A stretch of DNA of 58,691 bases, taken from assembly GCA_019973155.2 (NCBI GenBank), contig BPQB01000126.1, positions 1 through 58,691 of the forward strand. Reading direction: 5' to 3'. Both the position numbers and the translations under genes were made by a program. The notes under the pieces were generated by a model that saw nothing but the letters and a program-made list of their open reading frames with translations, did not search any database and was not told where the DNA came from. The stretch is from Phanerochaete sordida. Its lineage: Eukaryota; Basidiomycota; Agaricomycetes; Polyporales; Phanerochaetaceae. Below are positions 32,831 through 43,949 of this stretch, in pieces. Numbering within the stretch: position 1 is the stretch's first letter; the number at the start of each line of letters is the position of its first letter.

Positions 32831-34748
32831 CTACTCTTCGTGGATATGCGCAATCGCAGGAGGTGTGGGAGGCGTGGGCAGCGGGCGCAGCCTGCTCGCG
32901 CCTTGCGGGGCTGGAGCGAGCCTGAAGCGCGCGTCGAGCGGGGACCGGTAGCGCGGGGGCAGGTCGAAGTCGCGGGCAACGGGGACGTCCAACACCTCGT
33001 CGGGCACTTCGCGCGGGCTGCTCGGCGGCTGTGCATCGATGCTCATGGGTACCGTGGAAGAGAGCGAGTCTGTGGTTGTGGGTGTGCGCCGAAGGTCGCC
33101 GGACTTCTTGGTCGTGCGCCCGCTGTTTGGCGTTTCTGGCCAGCCGGTCGGGCTCTCGGCGAGCTCCGTCGATGTACCCTGTTCGGCGTGCACAGAGCAC
33201 ACGGTGTCCCGGTCCTCGAAGGGCGAGACGAGCCCAGTTCGACTTGTCGTAGGGTCGCTGCGCTTTCGCTGATGCCTGGGCTGTACACGCCGCATCCGGC
33301 AGCGCGCGAACAGAACTGGTACGAGGAGCCCAAGAAGAACGCCCAGGAGCGCGCTACATGAACTTGCGACAGCGGTGATCCATGTCCTATTTCTCGAGGA
33401 TTTAGGTCTGAATATTCGTCAGCTGAGTGGGAATTACAAATACATAGAGGCTCCTTACTGGGATGCACCGTTCTCGTCCAAACACGCAGTGTTTGCTCCC
33501 GTGCCGCTATGCAATGGACCGGCGGACCAAAGATTGCCCACAGAATCGGTGACAGAGACAAAGAACGAGCTTCCCCAGGACTACGTCGAGACGTCAGCCG
33601 GCGTAGCATGAGAAAACGCGGATCGTTTACCAGAGATACTGTCCAGTTGATGGGGTTGTTTGTCTCCGATGTGATGATGTATGGCGGCCGGAGTGTGGGC
33701 GCAATCTACGGGAGGCATTCAGCTTACTCTGCAACGCCCTGACGTGTTTACTCACAGTGAGCGTATACGGCGGCGTTCCGTTTATTGGATGAACAGATAT
33801 GTCCGTGCACTGTACGATGTTAACCCGAGACACGTGCGTCACTCGTCCATCACACACCTGGTCAATCCAACCGTACTGACTGAAGCCTCCGGCAGACGTA
33901 GTCACGTCAACGTTGAGCACCTGGTTAGGGTGCGGATATGACAAGTTCGTGCATATCGGTGGGCCTGTGATGCTGGAGTTGAGGGCGGGGTACACGGTGT
34001 AGATGTCCTGGCAACCGCCTGTGTTGTTCGCGGAATCAAACTGTGGCCAGGTTTCAGCCACGCATCACGACGGTATCGAGGTACCGTACCATGCAAATTT
34101 GGTACTGAGTGCCGGGTATGAAGGGCACAGGCCAGTCCTTGACAATTGGGGGACAGAATATTAGTGAATAGAAAGAGCGCAAGTACGGGGAGAACGAACG
34201 AAGGTCAAGCCACTGCCGGCTGGGATCACGAACGGAACGACGAATGCGCTGTCGCGTAAAATTGAGTGTATGCGAGTGGGTGCAAGCCGTAGGTTCTCAC
34301 GATGTGAAAACATGCAGAAAATAAGGCGCGACAGGGTTGGGCCTGAAAGCGGTTTCAGCAGTCGCGAGAGGGCAGAGGAACGCATTATGCACCCTAGTTC
34401 CTTCCCCACAGTGCCCCAGGAAATGTGCAGGGTCTCGCATTGCGCTTAACGGCACACGACCAAAACATCAACGACAAGATACGGAGCCATGGAGCGCGCA
34501 TCTCACCTGTTGTTGGAACCGGAGGCGCCTGTCCTTGCGGCGTCCACCCAAACATGAAGCTCTGCGGAGCAAAAGGTGTCAAAAGAACATCCTATATCAG
34601 AGTCCACGAAGATGCTACTCGCCTGAGGTATGAAGGGGGTGTCATTCGCCGCTGAAGAGCTTGCAAAGAGCGCAAGCCATAAAGGGATGAATGACAAGTA
34701 AACAAGTCCCCAAAACCCGGCCTCTCGATGTCTCGGCTGTGATCGCAT
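32831..34748 (-). CDS. Single-pass membrane protein with proline-rich tail, gene Y
   Basis: Tandem paralogue of X in the same order. The signal helix is YLSFIPLWLALFASSSAAND, followed by SFMFGWTPQGQAPPVPTTG, VVPFVIPAGSGLTF, DWPVPF and GGCQDIYTVYP. The exon INWTVSL joins SWGSSFFVSVTDSVGNLW across a short intron. The membrane helix is SALLGVLLGLLVPVLFARC, and the tail ends LRPLPTPPTPPAIAHIHEE with TAG at 32831-32833. The first intron has donor CAG|GCGAGT rather than GT, a GC-AG intron where X has GT. The segment DTFGFLGIAFALTLDLAQ present in X is missing here, replaced by an intron. Start chosen at the second ATG (34748); 34799 is an alternative. Function unknown. Confidence 0.65.
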
Positions 34749-35592
34749 GAGTGTACCGACCTCGACTGTGTACCAAGAGCTGCGAGGTGATATCGGCAAA
34801 ACAGTTCAGAATGGCTGCTCGAGGGAGGCTCAGATGGGCTTGAGGGGTCGGAAGTGGGGTGCTAGAACGCCTGCGAGCCAGATGATATCTCAGGGAGTCA
34901 GGCTGGCCATCGAAAGGTAATCAGCTCGAACGCCGCCCGACATGAGGTCAACGGTCCTGTTCGAACTACGTCGTGCTTATTCAAAGGCTTGGAGATTCTA
35001 CCTCGGAAGTGGATAGTTATACAAAGGAAACGGAGGGACAAATGCGCGACCGCTCCAGCGACATCTTCGCGCATGATCTTAGCTGCGCCCTAGGAGATGC
35101 TGAGCAAGGTGTACGCGCTGCTCTATCAGTAAATCTGTGTAAAATACGCTCACAAAAATGGAAAACCTCGTACCAGCTAAGACTCGATGTGTTGTCGCGG
35201 CATCGCAGAGGAGAAAGATGCGAACAAGGTGGGACCGGCGCCGTCCAGCGCCGAGGCCGAGATCCCCGAGGCGCCTGCGCGTGCCGACAAACAGCCGCCG
35301 GCGCCCATGCTTGTCTCGAGTCTACCACCGCGACGAAAATCCGACCAAGACTTGACCAGGGCTCATGCATGCAAACCAAGAGGTGCTGCTGCGCATGACG
35401 AACAACACGCAATAAGCGAAACGAAACTGCGACACGCGCTCTCGGCGTGCTGAACGCTACCACATGGTCATCATCTAATCTGACCAACGCTATCGCCTGG
35501 GGTCCAGCCGTTCAAACGCCTAGGCCTCTCAACGAGCTCGAGGTCTGCCTTTCTGCTTCAAGGCAAGCACGCTGCCGCACGGCGTTGGCGTA
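34749..35592. other. Possible small plus-strand gene 35040-35450, unproven
   Basis: The plus strand has EEKDANKVGPAPSSAEAEIP and PPAPMLVSSLPPRRKSDQDL after a plausible acceptor near 35210. The hydrophilic, proline-rich piece could be the end of a short gene, but no start exon or family is recognisable. Antisense frames are shadows. The 3' part is the promoter of the oxygenase gene. Confidence 0.25.
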
Positions 35593-36911
35593 ATGCATGC
35601 CACCGTATCTTCCGCGAACCATGCCGTTGCAAACGATGTGAGCTGTTCAGACTCGGACGCCATTTCTTCCATTTCACAGGTACTAAAGGCTCTGCAGCAG
35701 GAACCACCTTTTACGATACCTCTAATCGACTTCAACAAATTTATGAACGCTAGTGACTCGCTGGAGAAACATCAGACTGCGGAAGATATCGTCCGTGCGT
35801 TCAAGGAAGTCGGGTTCATCTACCTGAACAACCACGGGGTACCTGGCATCGCTATCAGCACTGTATTTGACAAAGTGAGCGACGCCTCACCCATCGTAGA
35901 GATCTCAGCGATTAGTGACATGAACTGCGTCAGAGCGCAGCATTCTTCGACCTGGCAGCAGACGCCAAGGTGTGCATCGTCTCCGCTCTTCTGGACCTGC
36001 GCCTTACAATCCGGCTCTAGGACAAGCTCAAATGGGTCGACCCACGCGCGAACCGCGGGTACGTCGGCGTAGGCCGCCAGCGCCGCGCGACCTGGCAGTT
36101 CTCGGACGCGGCTGAGATCGCGAAGATGCGCGCAGGCGGGGCCGACCTCAAGGAGAGCATGGAGATCGGGCGCGACTGGGACTCGCCGTGGGAGAACCAG
36201 TGGCCCGACGAGCGCGACGTCCCCGGCTTCCGCCAGACGATGCTCGCCTTCTACCAGACGTGCCATGGTCTGCATGTGCAGGTCATGCGTGCGGTTGCGG
36301 TCGGGCTGGGGCTCGACGAGACGTACTTCGACGAGCGCGTGGACCAGCAGTGCCATAACCTCCGCCTGCTGTCGTACCCTCCTGTGCCGACTGACGTGCT
36401 CGCCAAGGATGGCCAGGCGCGCATCGGCGCGCATTCGGACTACGGGACCATAACGCTGCTCTTCCAGGATTCGGTAAGCACAACCTTTTCGCAACACATG
36501 TCGTTGAGATTGACGTCGGCCAACAGACCGGCGGCCTAGAGGTTTTGAACCCTCACACGCGCGAATTTCAACCCGTGACACCCATCGTGAGTGTATAACC
36601 ACTCTATTGCTTTTGACTTCACTCAGTTTGCGAAGCCCGGTACCATTGTCGTCAACGTCGGCGACCTCCTCGCTCGCTGGAGCAACGATTTGTTCCGCTC
36701 GACGCTGCACCGCGTCGTAGAGCCGCCCGCGACACAGACCAGCGACGGCGAGGCCATCATCCCGCTGCGGCGATCCGTCGCATTCTTCTGCAATCCGAAC
36801 TTCGACGCCGTGATTGCGTGCCTGCCGAACTGTGGCACGGAGGCGAAGTACCCGCCCGTGACGACCGAGCAGTACGTCGTCGGCCGACTGTCAGCCACCT
36901 TTGGGAAGTGA
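35593..36911 (+). CDS. 2-oxoglutarate/Fe(II) oxygenase, isopenicillin-N-synthase-like
   Basis: Five exons (35593-35874, 35934-35969, 36021-36473, 36527-36586, 36627-36911) give 1116 bases, 371 aa. The N-terminal DIOX_N part reads IPLIDFNKFMNAS, VRAFKEVGFIYLNNHGVPG and GYVGVGRQR. The catalytic double-stranded helix contains NLRLLSYPP, the iron ligands H-x-D in IGAHSDYGTITLLFQD, and the distal histidine in FRSTLHRVV. GDLLARWSND and the RRSVAFFCNPNFDAVI end, which carries the 2OG-binding R-x-S, complete the fold. These enzymes oxidise small molecules, often in secondary metabolism or detoxification; the substrate cannot be read from sequence. It sits alone, about 1.5 kb from the RTA1 gene. The start ATG at 35593 gives a leader of about 40 residues before the fold; a later start is possible. 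Confidence 0.85.
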
Positions 36912-38451
36912 TGGTTGGGTCGTGCCATGGCGCGGACATGACATCGACATCGACGCAGGCACGATAGTTGCAAGGACCATATGTAAGGAGCAAGAATCAA
37001 GCGATTTTTTGGTTGACACCTTGTATTCCATTTGCCTTCGCCGTGCATTCTGCAGTGAATATGATCGCCCCAGCGCTGACACAACCCAACTCTCTGAAGG
37101 CAACTGGTTATGCCTCAGCTCAGCCTATTGGAAGTCTAAATCCCTCCACGACCTTGGAACGGGACACTGGCGCGGGCAGCGCAGGGCTCGGTGTGAGCCC
37201 GAGGCATATCTGTGATGCGCCGTCATGTCCCGATTTGGAGCTACGGCGCGCATCGTGGCGCTGATGCGCCCGAACACGCGTCCCGCCCGGTTTTTGAACC
37301 TGGCCTTTGACCACGATGTTGACTTCCCAACTTCAATCAGCGTGTCGCACGGGCACGCTAAACATACTTCAATGACCTTAGATTGCTGGTGAAGCTCCGT
37401 TTGTCGCTTTCCGTCGGACGCAGAACCAACAGCAAGCCAGCCTCTTCCCGTCCTACGCCAGCGAGTTGGTAGTCGTAGGACTACTGAGTGGGCAGCAACG
37501 GAACTACGCGCGATGATTGGTTCAGAGAGAGTCAGCCGTACCTAGCCTCTCGGGACTGGACGGATCCCTCAAGAAAACGCATTCTCGTTACGCACCCGGG
37601 CCCACTGCGAAAGTGACGATACGGACTTTGCGGATCCAAAGGTAAGTTGCTTCCGCTATGCCAATCCAGCATTCGCATGTGAATATCTCACTTGTCAGAT
37701 ATCATCATGGTTTACGAGTACGCCAGGGTGGGATGCATGAGCGAAGTAGAACACCAAGCATAGATAAGTATGTGGTCCATCGTTCCAGCCCTTCTCTAGG
37801 ATTAGGCCGTAGTCAGGCTCATGAAAACGTGGTTTTGTATGTTGCCGGTTCAATCACACGAAGAACCTCTCCGCGTTGATAGCACATCGTACGCCGCTCA
37901 CACCCGCCGCAGGCAACGCCGATTCATCACTGTAACACCCGACGTCCTCGGCGCGAGCCCTGCCCGCGGCTCGCCATAGCGCGCAACGCAGCCCCACTCC
38001 CACAAGCGAAGCTCGCAGCATTGACAGGCGCACCTGAGGCACGCACCCGAGGCTGCGCGTACGCACATCTCAGTCATCCCGCACCCTTCGCGCCGAGCCG
38101 CGCAGCACGCAACCCGAGGGCGCCTCCACGAACCCCGTCTCGGACGCTCTCGACGCCAGGTTTTCGGGCGGCAAGCGCACTACCCCCACCACCGCAGGAC
38201 GCCACGGGCTTCTGCGCCCCCTGAGCACCTCGGATGCGCTGTGTCGCGGCCGCCGTGCGCGTGGGCGTGCGCTGTCCGGTGTCATCGTATTATGGTCGTC
38301 CGCTTCGGGCAGGCGAGGCTACCCTCATTACCGTTGAGTATCATGCTCGCTGTCGAGATGCATATAACCTGCCCGCAGGGGTCTGTCGGATCGGTGTCTA
38401 TGTTATTCCGCTGCGGCCACTTCCTACAGCTGCTCCTCCAAACAACACGCG
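36912..38451. other. No gene seen; long intergenic region
   Basis: Several frames under 110 codons without motifs, and a GC-rich stretch near 37900-38280. It probably holds the RTA1 promoter. No repeat with other parts of the window was noticed. Confidence 0.4.
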
Positions 38452-39860
38452 ATGTCTGACGATCACGGTGAGTATATGCGCTTCAATACTCAACGACATG
38501 GTCGCTCACCTCGTGCATTCACTCAGAGAATCAATACCATTATACCCCTACACTTTGGATCGGCATTCTCTTCCTTGTCCTGTTCAGCATCTCAGGCAGT
38601 ACGTCTGTCGCGGTCTCCGTCTTGGGCTCTGCTAACACCCTCAGCAGTCTTGCACATCCTCGAGGCGCTCTACACTCGACTTTGGTTCCTGCTCCCGACG
38701 GTCGTGCTTGCCAACATCGGCGAGATCATCGGCTGGTCCGGCCGCGTCTGGTCAAGCCAGAACGTCTTCGCGAACACGCCCTTCCTCATCCAGTACGTAT
38801 TAACTACCCTCATATGGCACGCCCGCTGACGCGCGAACTCCAACAGGATATGCTCGACGATCATCGCGCCGACACCGCTGCTCGCCGCGAACTTCGTCAT
38901 CCTCGGCGAGGTCATCCGTCGCTTGGGCCAGAAGTACAGCCGGCTCAGCGCAAAAGCATGCACGTACTCTCGCCTCTCTTCCGCCCACATCACTCACAAG
39001 CAGGCTCCGCTGCAGATACCTTCGTGTTCCTCGCCTGCGTATGTCTCCGCGTTTCCATCCTAGACGCGCGCTCACAGACCCGCAGGACATCATCGCGCTC
39101 ATCGTACAGGCCGCCGGGGGCGGCGTCGCCTCGAGCGCAGACACGGACGGGAAAGATCCCTCCTCGGTGCGTCCGCTCGCCCGCTCTACGTGCTAGTCCT
39201 TCTGATCCCGCGCTCAGGGCGGACACATCATGCTCGGCGGTATCGTCTTCCAACTTGGTATGTCTACTACCACTGCTATGCAGACAATTATCTGACGGCG
39301 GCGCAGTGGCGATCAGCGTGTACATGCTCCTCGCGACCGAGTTCGTGCTGCGCTACCTCAAGGACCGCCCGGTACGCCCCGCACTCGTCGCCGCCGTCGG
39401 ACCGCGCACGCTCGACACGCGCATGAGGCTCATGCTCTTCGGGCTCGGGCTGAGCACGCTTGCGATTTTCATCCGGTATGTGCCTCCATCCTACATTGCC
39501 CTTGACTATGGCTGACATCGTCAAAGGTCGATCTATCGTGTTGTCGAGCTCGCCGATGGCTGGGACGGGCGCGTCATCTCCACGGAGCGCTACTTCGGTA
39601 CGTTACTCGCTGCCCCACCCTCCGCTCCCTTAGATTCACTGACCGGCTGACCCGTGGCAGACTGGCTCGACGGCGGCATGATCACGCTCGCGACGTTCAC
39701 GGTCAACATCTTCCACCCGGGCCTGCTCCTCGGGCGCGGGAACCGGTGGTTCGGCAAGCACATCGACGCGAGCGGCACCAGTAGTCGCAGCGGGACGTTC
39801 GCAGAGGATGCTACCGTCGTCGAGCCGAAGCGCGATAATGGTCCTGGGGCGAAGGTGTGA
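38452..39860 (+). CDS. RTA1-like membrane protein
   Basis: Multi-exon seven-helix protein of the RTA1 (lipid-translocating exporter-like) family. The frame starts MSDDHENQYHYTPTLWIGIL after a short first exon. It continues ILHILEALYTRLWFLLPTVV, LANIGEIIGWSGRVWSSQN, PLLAANFVILGEVIRRLGQ, DIIALIVQAAGGGVASS, GGHIMLGGIVFQLVAISVYM, IYRVVELADGWDGRVIS and DWLDGGMITLATFTVNIFHP. RxxYRxxE and QxxGGG are hallmarks of the family. Known members confer resistance to sterol- or lipid-active compounds in yeasts and lie in plasma membrane or ER. The intron after LSAKA seems to use a GC donor (CAT|GCACGT) to keep frame, which needs transcript support. The stop is a TGA at 39858-39860. Confidence 0.8.
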
Positions 39861-41850
39861 GGCAGTGGCGATGGTGGCGGCGGACGATGATATCTAGATT
39901 TACCATACCTTCATTTTGAATTCTTTCGCGCAGCTGGACATTATAGGTTCCCATTTTAACGTATCATGCGTGTGTGGTAGCTCAGAGGAAGCGAAAACGG
40001 ATTGTAGACCCGGATCGTTGATTCGTAAGTAAGACGAGAACGCGGTACAGATCTGCGTCTGGCTCACAGGCGATGTAGAGATGCCATCGTTCACGATAAT
40101 AACGCGCCTCAAATCACCCAGGGACGTATCGAACACCGGCTCAAGCAAGCCCGACCACAAACCCGGCAGCCACACCTCCAGCCCGCACCGAGCGCAAGAC
40201 CGAGCCCTGCATATCCCGAAGGGTCTGAGGGGACCGTGCTTTGCACTGCGCAGCGAGGTCTTCGAGACGTATAGGGTGTACCGCATCCCAGCTGCGAAAG
40301 ATTGGATGATGGTCATATTGGTGATGTAGGAACATGGGGTTCCTAGATCTCTTCGGATGTTAGTGCACTGCAACGACGCGCGTGCACCGGAATCCGAAGA
40401 TCCTAAATCGAAATACGATGGCTGGCAGATGAGATCAGTAAAATCGTGCAGCCCGTGCACGCGATGCACGGAGGAGGAGTATTGAACCTATATCAGCTGA
40501 GGCTACGACAGAAGGAAAATCCTTGACATGGCCATCCGATACAGAAGAGACGTGCAGCACCTGGGTCTGAGAGAAAAACCTGCGGGGCTGCGGTGAGATA
40601 ACCTGGCGAGCATGCTTCAACGCGAAACGTCGCATGGAATGCTTTATTCATTTGGCCAGCCCATAAGGCCTCCGGCTGCCTAAAAGAGTGACAGCTGGAA
40701 TGCAAGGTCGACTCGCCCTAAAGTTCCCCTTCGAGTGTGACGACCCCGCTTCTATCTTTTTCCCTTGCTACCATCTTCTCAACTTTTGCCAGGCATTCTG
40801 CCACCCAAGTCGGCGCATCGTCTGTCCATCGCCCATCGCGTCGAGCAGGAACTTCGCTCACCTCCCTTCTCGCCGGCTCGCCGCTCGCGAGGACGTGTAT
40901 AGAAATAGTCGGCTAAAACACGCCAACCCTGCGGCGGGCTGCCACAGCAAGTGCTGGTGTGCGAGGTACGCCCACCGCTCACCGTCGCTGGACTGCAGGA
41001 CGACGGCAACTGCCGAAAGAACGTAAGCAGATGCCATCAGGAGATCGCAGGCGCCACGAAGGCAGCCCACGCACCTCTTGCGCTCTTCCAGCTTTGCCAT
41101 CCACGCCTTCCATTCATCCACATTTTTCATTTCGACCCATATAATGGCACGAGGCGATGGTCTTGTTCTCCCTCGAGGATATCGTGAAGCTGTCCTTGGT
41201 GCTGGTCCCCCATCCAGATATCCACCAGCGACCCCTGTCGACGACTTTCGGGCCCCACAGCCTGCCACCTCATCGTGAGGCCGAGGCCGACCGTCGCGAA
41301 AGCCTCAGTGGTGCCTAGGTTCCACAGCTGTCAGGCAACCTCGACATATCCTCCTCACACACAACGCTGCACATGGTCGTCCGTCGGCATCGCACTGCTC
41401 CGACGCTGAAACTTCCGCACGCATCACCGTTTGGGCCAGGGTTCTAGAGCGGCGAGACACCGCCCCGGGCGGCCCGCCCTGCTCCCCTCTCCTGTTTCCC
41501 CCTTTCGGGCCCCCATCTCATTTTTGCGAGCACACGGACGTGTGGGAAATCGGGGATGCGGCCGCGGATGTGGGCAGGTGTTGGCTCTGGGCGCACGCGG
41601 TGCCGCCTTCTGTGTCTGCGCGTTTCCCGGTTCCGCGGGGAGGGTCCGACAAGCGCGAGCCTTGGCTAATCCGCATCAGCCGCGGCCTATAATGCATCGT
41701 CTCCATGCGCCCCCGCGCCCGCTTCCCCACCCCACGTCCAGGGCGACTGATGTCCCGCTCCAGACTCTATTCCCGCTGTGACGCATAAAGCGGCGCCCAC
41801 ACAAGGCTCGCGGGTGCGCTCCTTCGTCCGCCGTAGCGCGACGCTGTCCC
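39861..41850. other. Weak minus-strand frames 39900-40469 and 40858-41268; no confident gene
   Basis: Two minus-strand frames of 189 and 136 codons have some protein-like composition (for example RCVGCLRGACDLLMASAYVL, a possible membrane helix). They lack recognisable families, and the first overlaps the RTA1 3' flank. GC-rich sequence at 41430-41780 gives long frames by composition and is probably the promoter of DUF6533 gene B. Confidence 0.3.
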
Positions 41851-43548
41851 ATGTCCGCCGCGCAGCTCGTCGCCTCTCTGCAGCGCTTCCAGATCGACAG
41901 TGTGAGTCCGGACTGGCCCCGGAGATCCCAACAGGAGTGCTGACGCTAAGATGGATGGCGGCTTGGGCAGTATCTTGATGGTGCGTTGCCGTCATTGGTT
42001 GTGCTTCGCCGTGCTAACTGTTCTCGTGCTCAGCCAGTGCATACGCCCTGCTTGTACGTCTCCTGACACACCCACACCCGACTACCTCTCACCGCCTCTA
42101 GGTCTACGACTACCTCCTCACGTTCGAGCGTGAGGTCCGCCTCATCTGGCCCGCAAAATGGAACATCACCAAGATACTGTTCGTCCTCACCCGCTACCCC
42201 GTGTTCGCCGACTCGGCCATGGTCCTGTACCGTGAGTAGCCTCTCCCGCCCCACGCTCACCCATGCCCTGACGCCCTCCAGATAACGTCGGCGCGAACCT
42301 CTCTGTTGAAATGTGTAGGAGCATGTACAACGTCACTGGATGTGCGTCTCCTATTCCTGTCTCTTGCTCAGAAGCTGAAAGGATCCTCCGCAGGGATGTT
42401 CCTCTGGGGCATAGGCATCGCCGAACGTACGTCGCACAACCCCGTCTCGTGCCATGAATGCTCAAAGCCTGTGACAGTCATCCTCATCATCCGCACGTGG
42501 GCCATCTGGGGACGTGACATCCGCATCGGGCTCGGGCTCTCCGCGGGTTTCATCGGCCTCTGGTCGGTCAACTCGTACTTTCTCAACAAGTTCCTCACGT
42601 CGCTGAAGTGTGAGTCCACCGCTAAATGCCAGCGTGATGCGCGAGCGGCTGACGAGCCCGGTCAGTCGAGCCCGCGCAAGCGATATCACCGTCGCTGCGT
42701 GGCTGCTTGCCTGTAGCAGGCGGGAACCTGCTGTACATCGACTTTGTGCTATTGATGGTGTTTGAGACGAGTGAGTCGGCATATAGTCATGCCGCTACTA
42801 CCGCCTCTCATGTTATCCGCAGTTGTGCTGGGGCTGACAGTCGTCAAAATGGTGTATTCGTGTGAGTAGGCCGGCTCCCGAAGGCTTCCGGCGCTGAACT
42901 CGGTCGGTAGTCCGAAAAAGCACGTCACCTGTTGTCGTGTCACTCTATCGCGATGGTCAGTCGCACTGTCGCAGCCCTGTGCCTGTCAGCCAATCATTGC
43001 TGATCCTGATTGACTCTACAGGCGTCCTATTTTATATCTACCTATTTGGTACGATAACACAGTCTGCCTTGGGACCAACACCTCACCTTTGCTGATTTAG
43101 CTATATCTCTTGTAAATGTCGTGGTGCTGAAAACAACACCAGTAAGTGTCAAGCATCAACAATCGTCAACTGTGCGCTTACAGCCCGCTTCCAGCGCGAA
43201 TATGCCAATCTCCTCTCCTCGTACGTCCGCACCCGCTGTCCCAATCCCCGTCTAACTCCCCACAGGCTGCAACGCTCGCTGCATTCGATGCTCTCCGCGC
43301 GCCTGCTGATGAACCTGCGCGAGGCCGCCGTGCGCTCGCGCGTCGTCGCGGACGGCGCGGCGCTCAACTCGACCGCGCTCGCGGCCGCGTCGGGCCTGAG
43401 CAGCATGCGCTTCAGCGGGCAGCGCGCGAAGCCGGAGCTCACGAGCGCGTTCTTCAGCATCGACGACGGCGCGTGGGTCGACGGCGACTCGCACGAGAGC
43501 GCGAGCAGCGAGGACGCGCCGCTCGAGCTCGCGCCGATGTCGGTGTGA
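41851..43548 (+). CDS. DUF6533 multi-pass membrane protein, gene B
   Basis: Fourteen exons sum to 948 bases (315 aa) in frame: 41851-41901, 41971-41980, 42034-42053, 42102-42231, 42282-42341, 42394-42426, 42478-42609, 42720-42770, 42823-42861, 42911-42955, 43022-43048, 43101-43141, 43195-43220 and 43266-43548. The 10-base and 20-base micro-exons (TATCTTGATG, then CCAGTGCATAC...) rebuild YLDASAYALL before VYDYLLTFEREVRLIW and LFVLTRYPVFADSAMVLY. Later helices are MFLWGIGIAE, LIIRTWAIWGRDIRIGLG, LLYIDFVLLMVFET and VLFYIYLFAISLVNVVVL. The conserved cytoplasmic end is REYANLLSS and LQRSLHSMLSARLLMNLRE. The tail has an acidic, serine-rich end. One acceptor (42717 or 42720) is ambiguous by one codon. 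It lies 0.4 kb upstream of P450-1 on the same strand. Confidence 0.85.
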
Positions 43549-43949
43549 CTCGCTCGGTGTCGGGGTTTTGGGGACTGCGAGGGCCGTTCTTGGGACTCTG
43601 GAGATGTACGCACCACTGTATTATTTTTTGTATTTCTTGCAGATTGCAGAACACGTCGTCGGACTCCGGGCGCGCGTGTGCGCGTGCGTGCACCGCCTTC
43701 GCTTCACCGAGATTGGCATCGGCAAGTCCGTCATGGACGCCAGATATCTGTCGCCGGGAGGTTTGGGTTCTGTCCGTGTCCGAACATGCCTTGACGCGCT
43801 GTTAGGGTCGCCCACGCCCACGCCCAACCTTGCCCAACCTGCGTATCCGATGTACATAAGTATGCGGCAACCCGTTCGCTGCGGCGCTGTCCAACAACGC
43901 CCTGCACACACCCGACGACGCCCCGTCACCGCACCCATCACCACCCCCG
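43549..43949. promoter_or_regulatory. Intergenic promoter region of P450-1
   Basis: A 400 bp gap between DUF6533 gene B and the P450-1 ATG. GTACATAAGTATGCGG at 43851 is loosely TATA-like. No other feature recognised. Confidence 0.3.

Noticed and set aside
35820..36710. 296-codon minus-strand frame
   Set aside because: Antisense to the 2OG oxygenase exons, whose iron-binding motifs and splice sites are clear on the plus strand.
41431..41781. 116-codon plus-strand frame upstream of DUF6533 gene B
   Set aside because: Proline/arginine-rich translation of a GC-rich promoter with no motif or splice partner.
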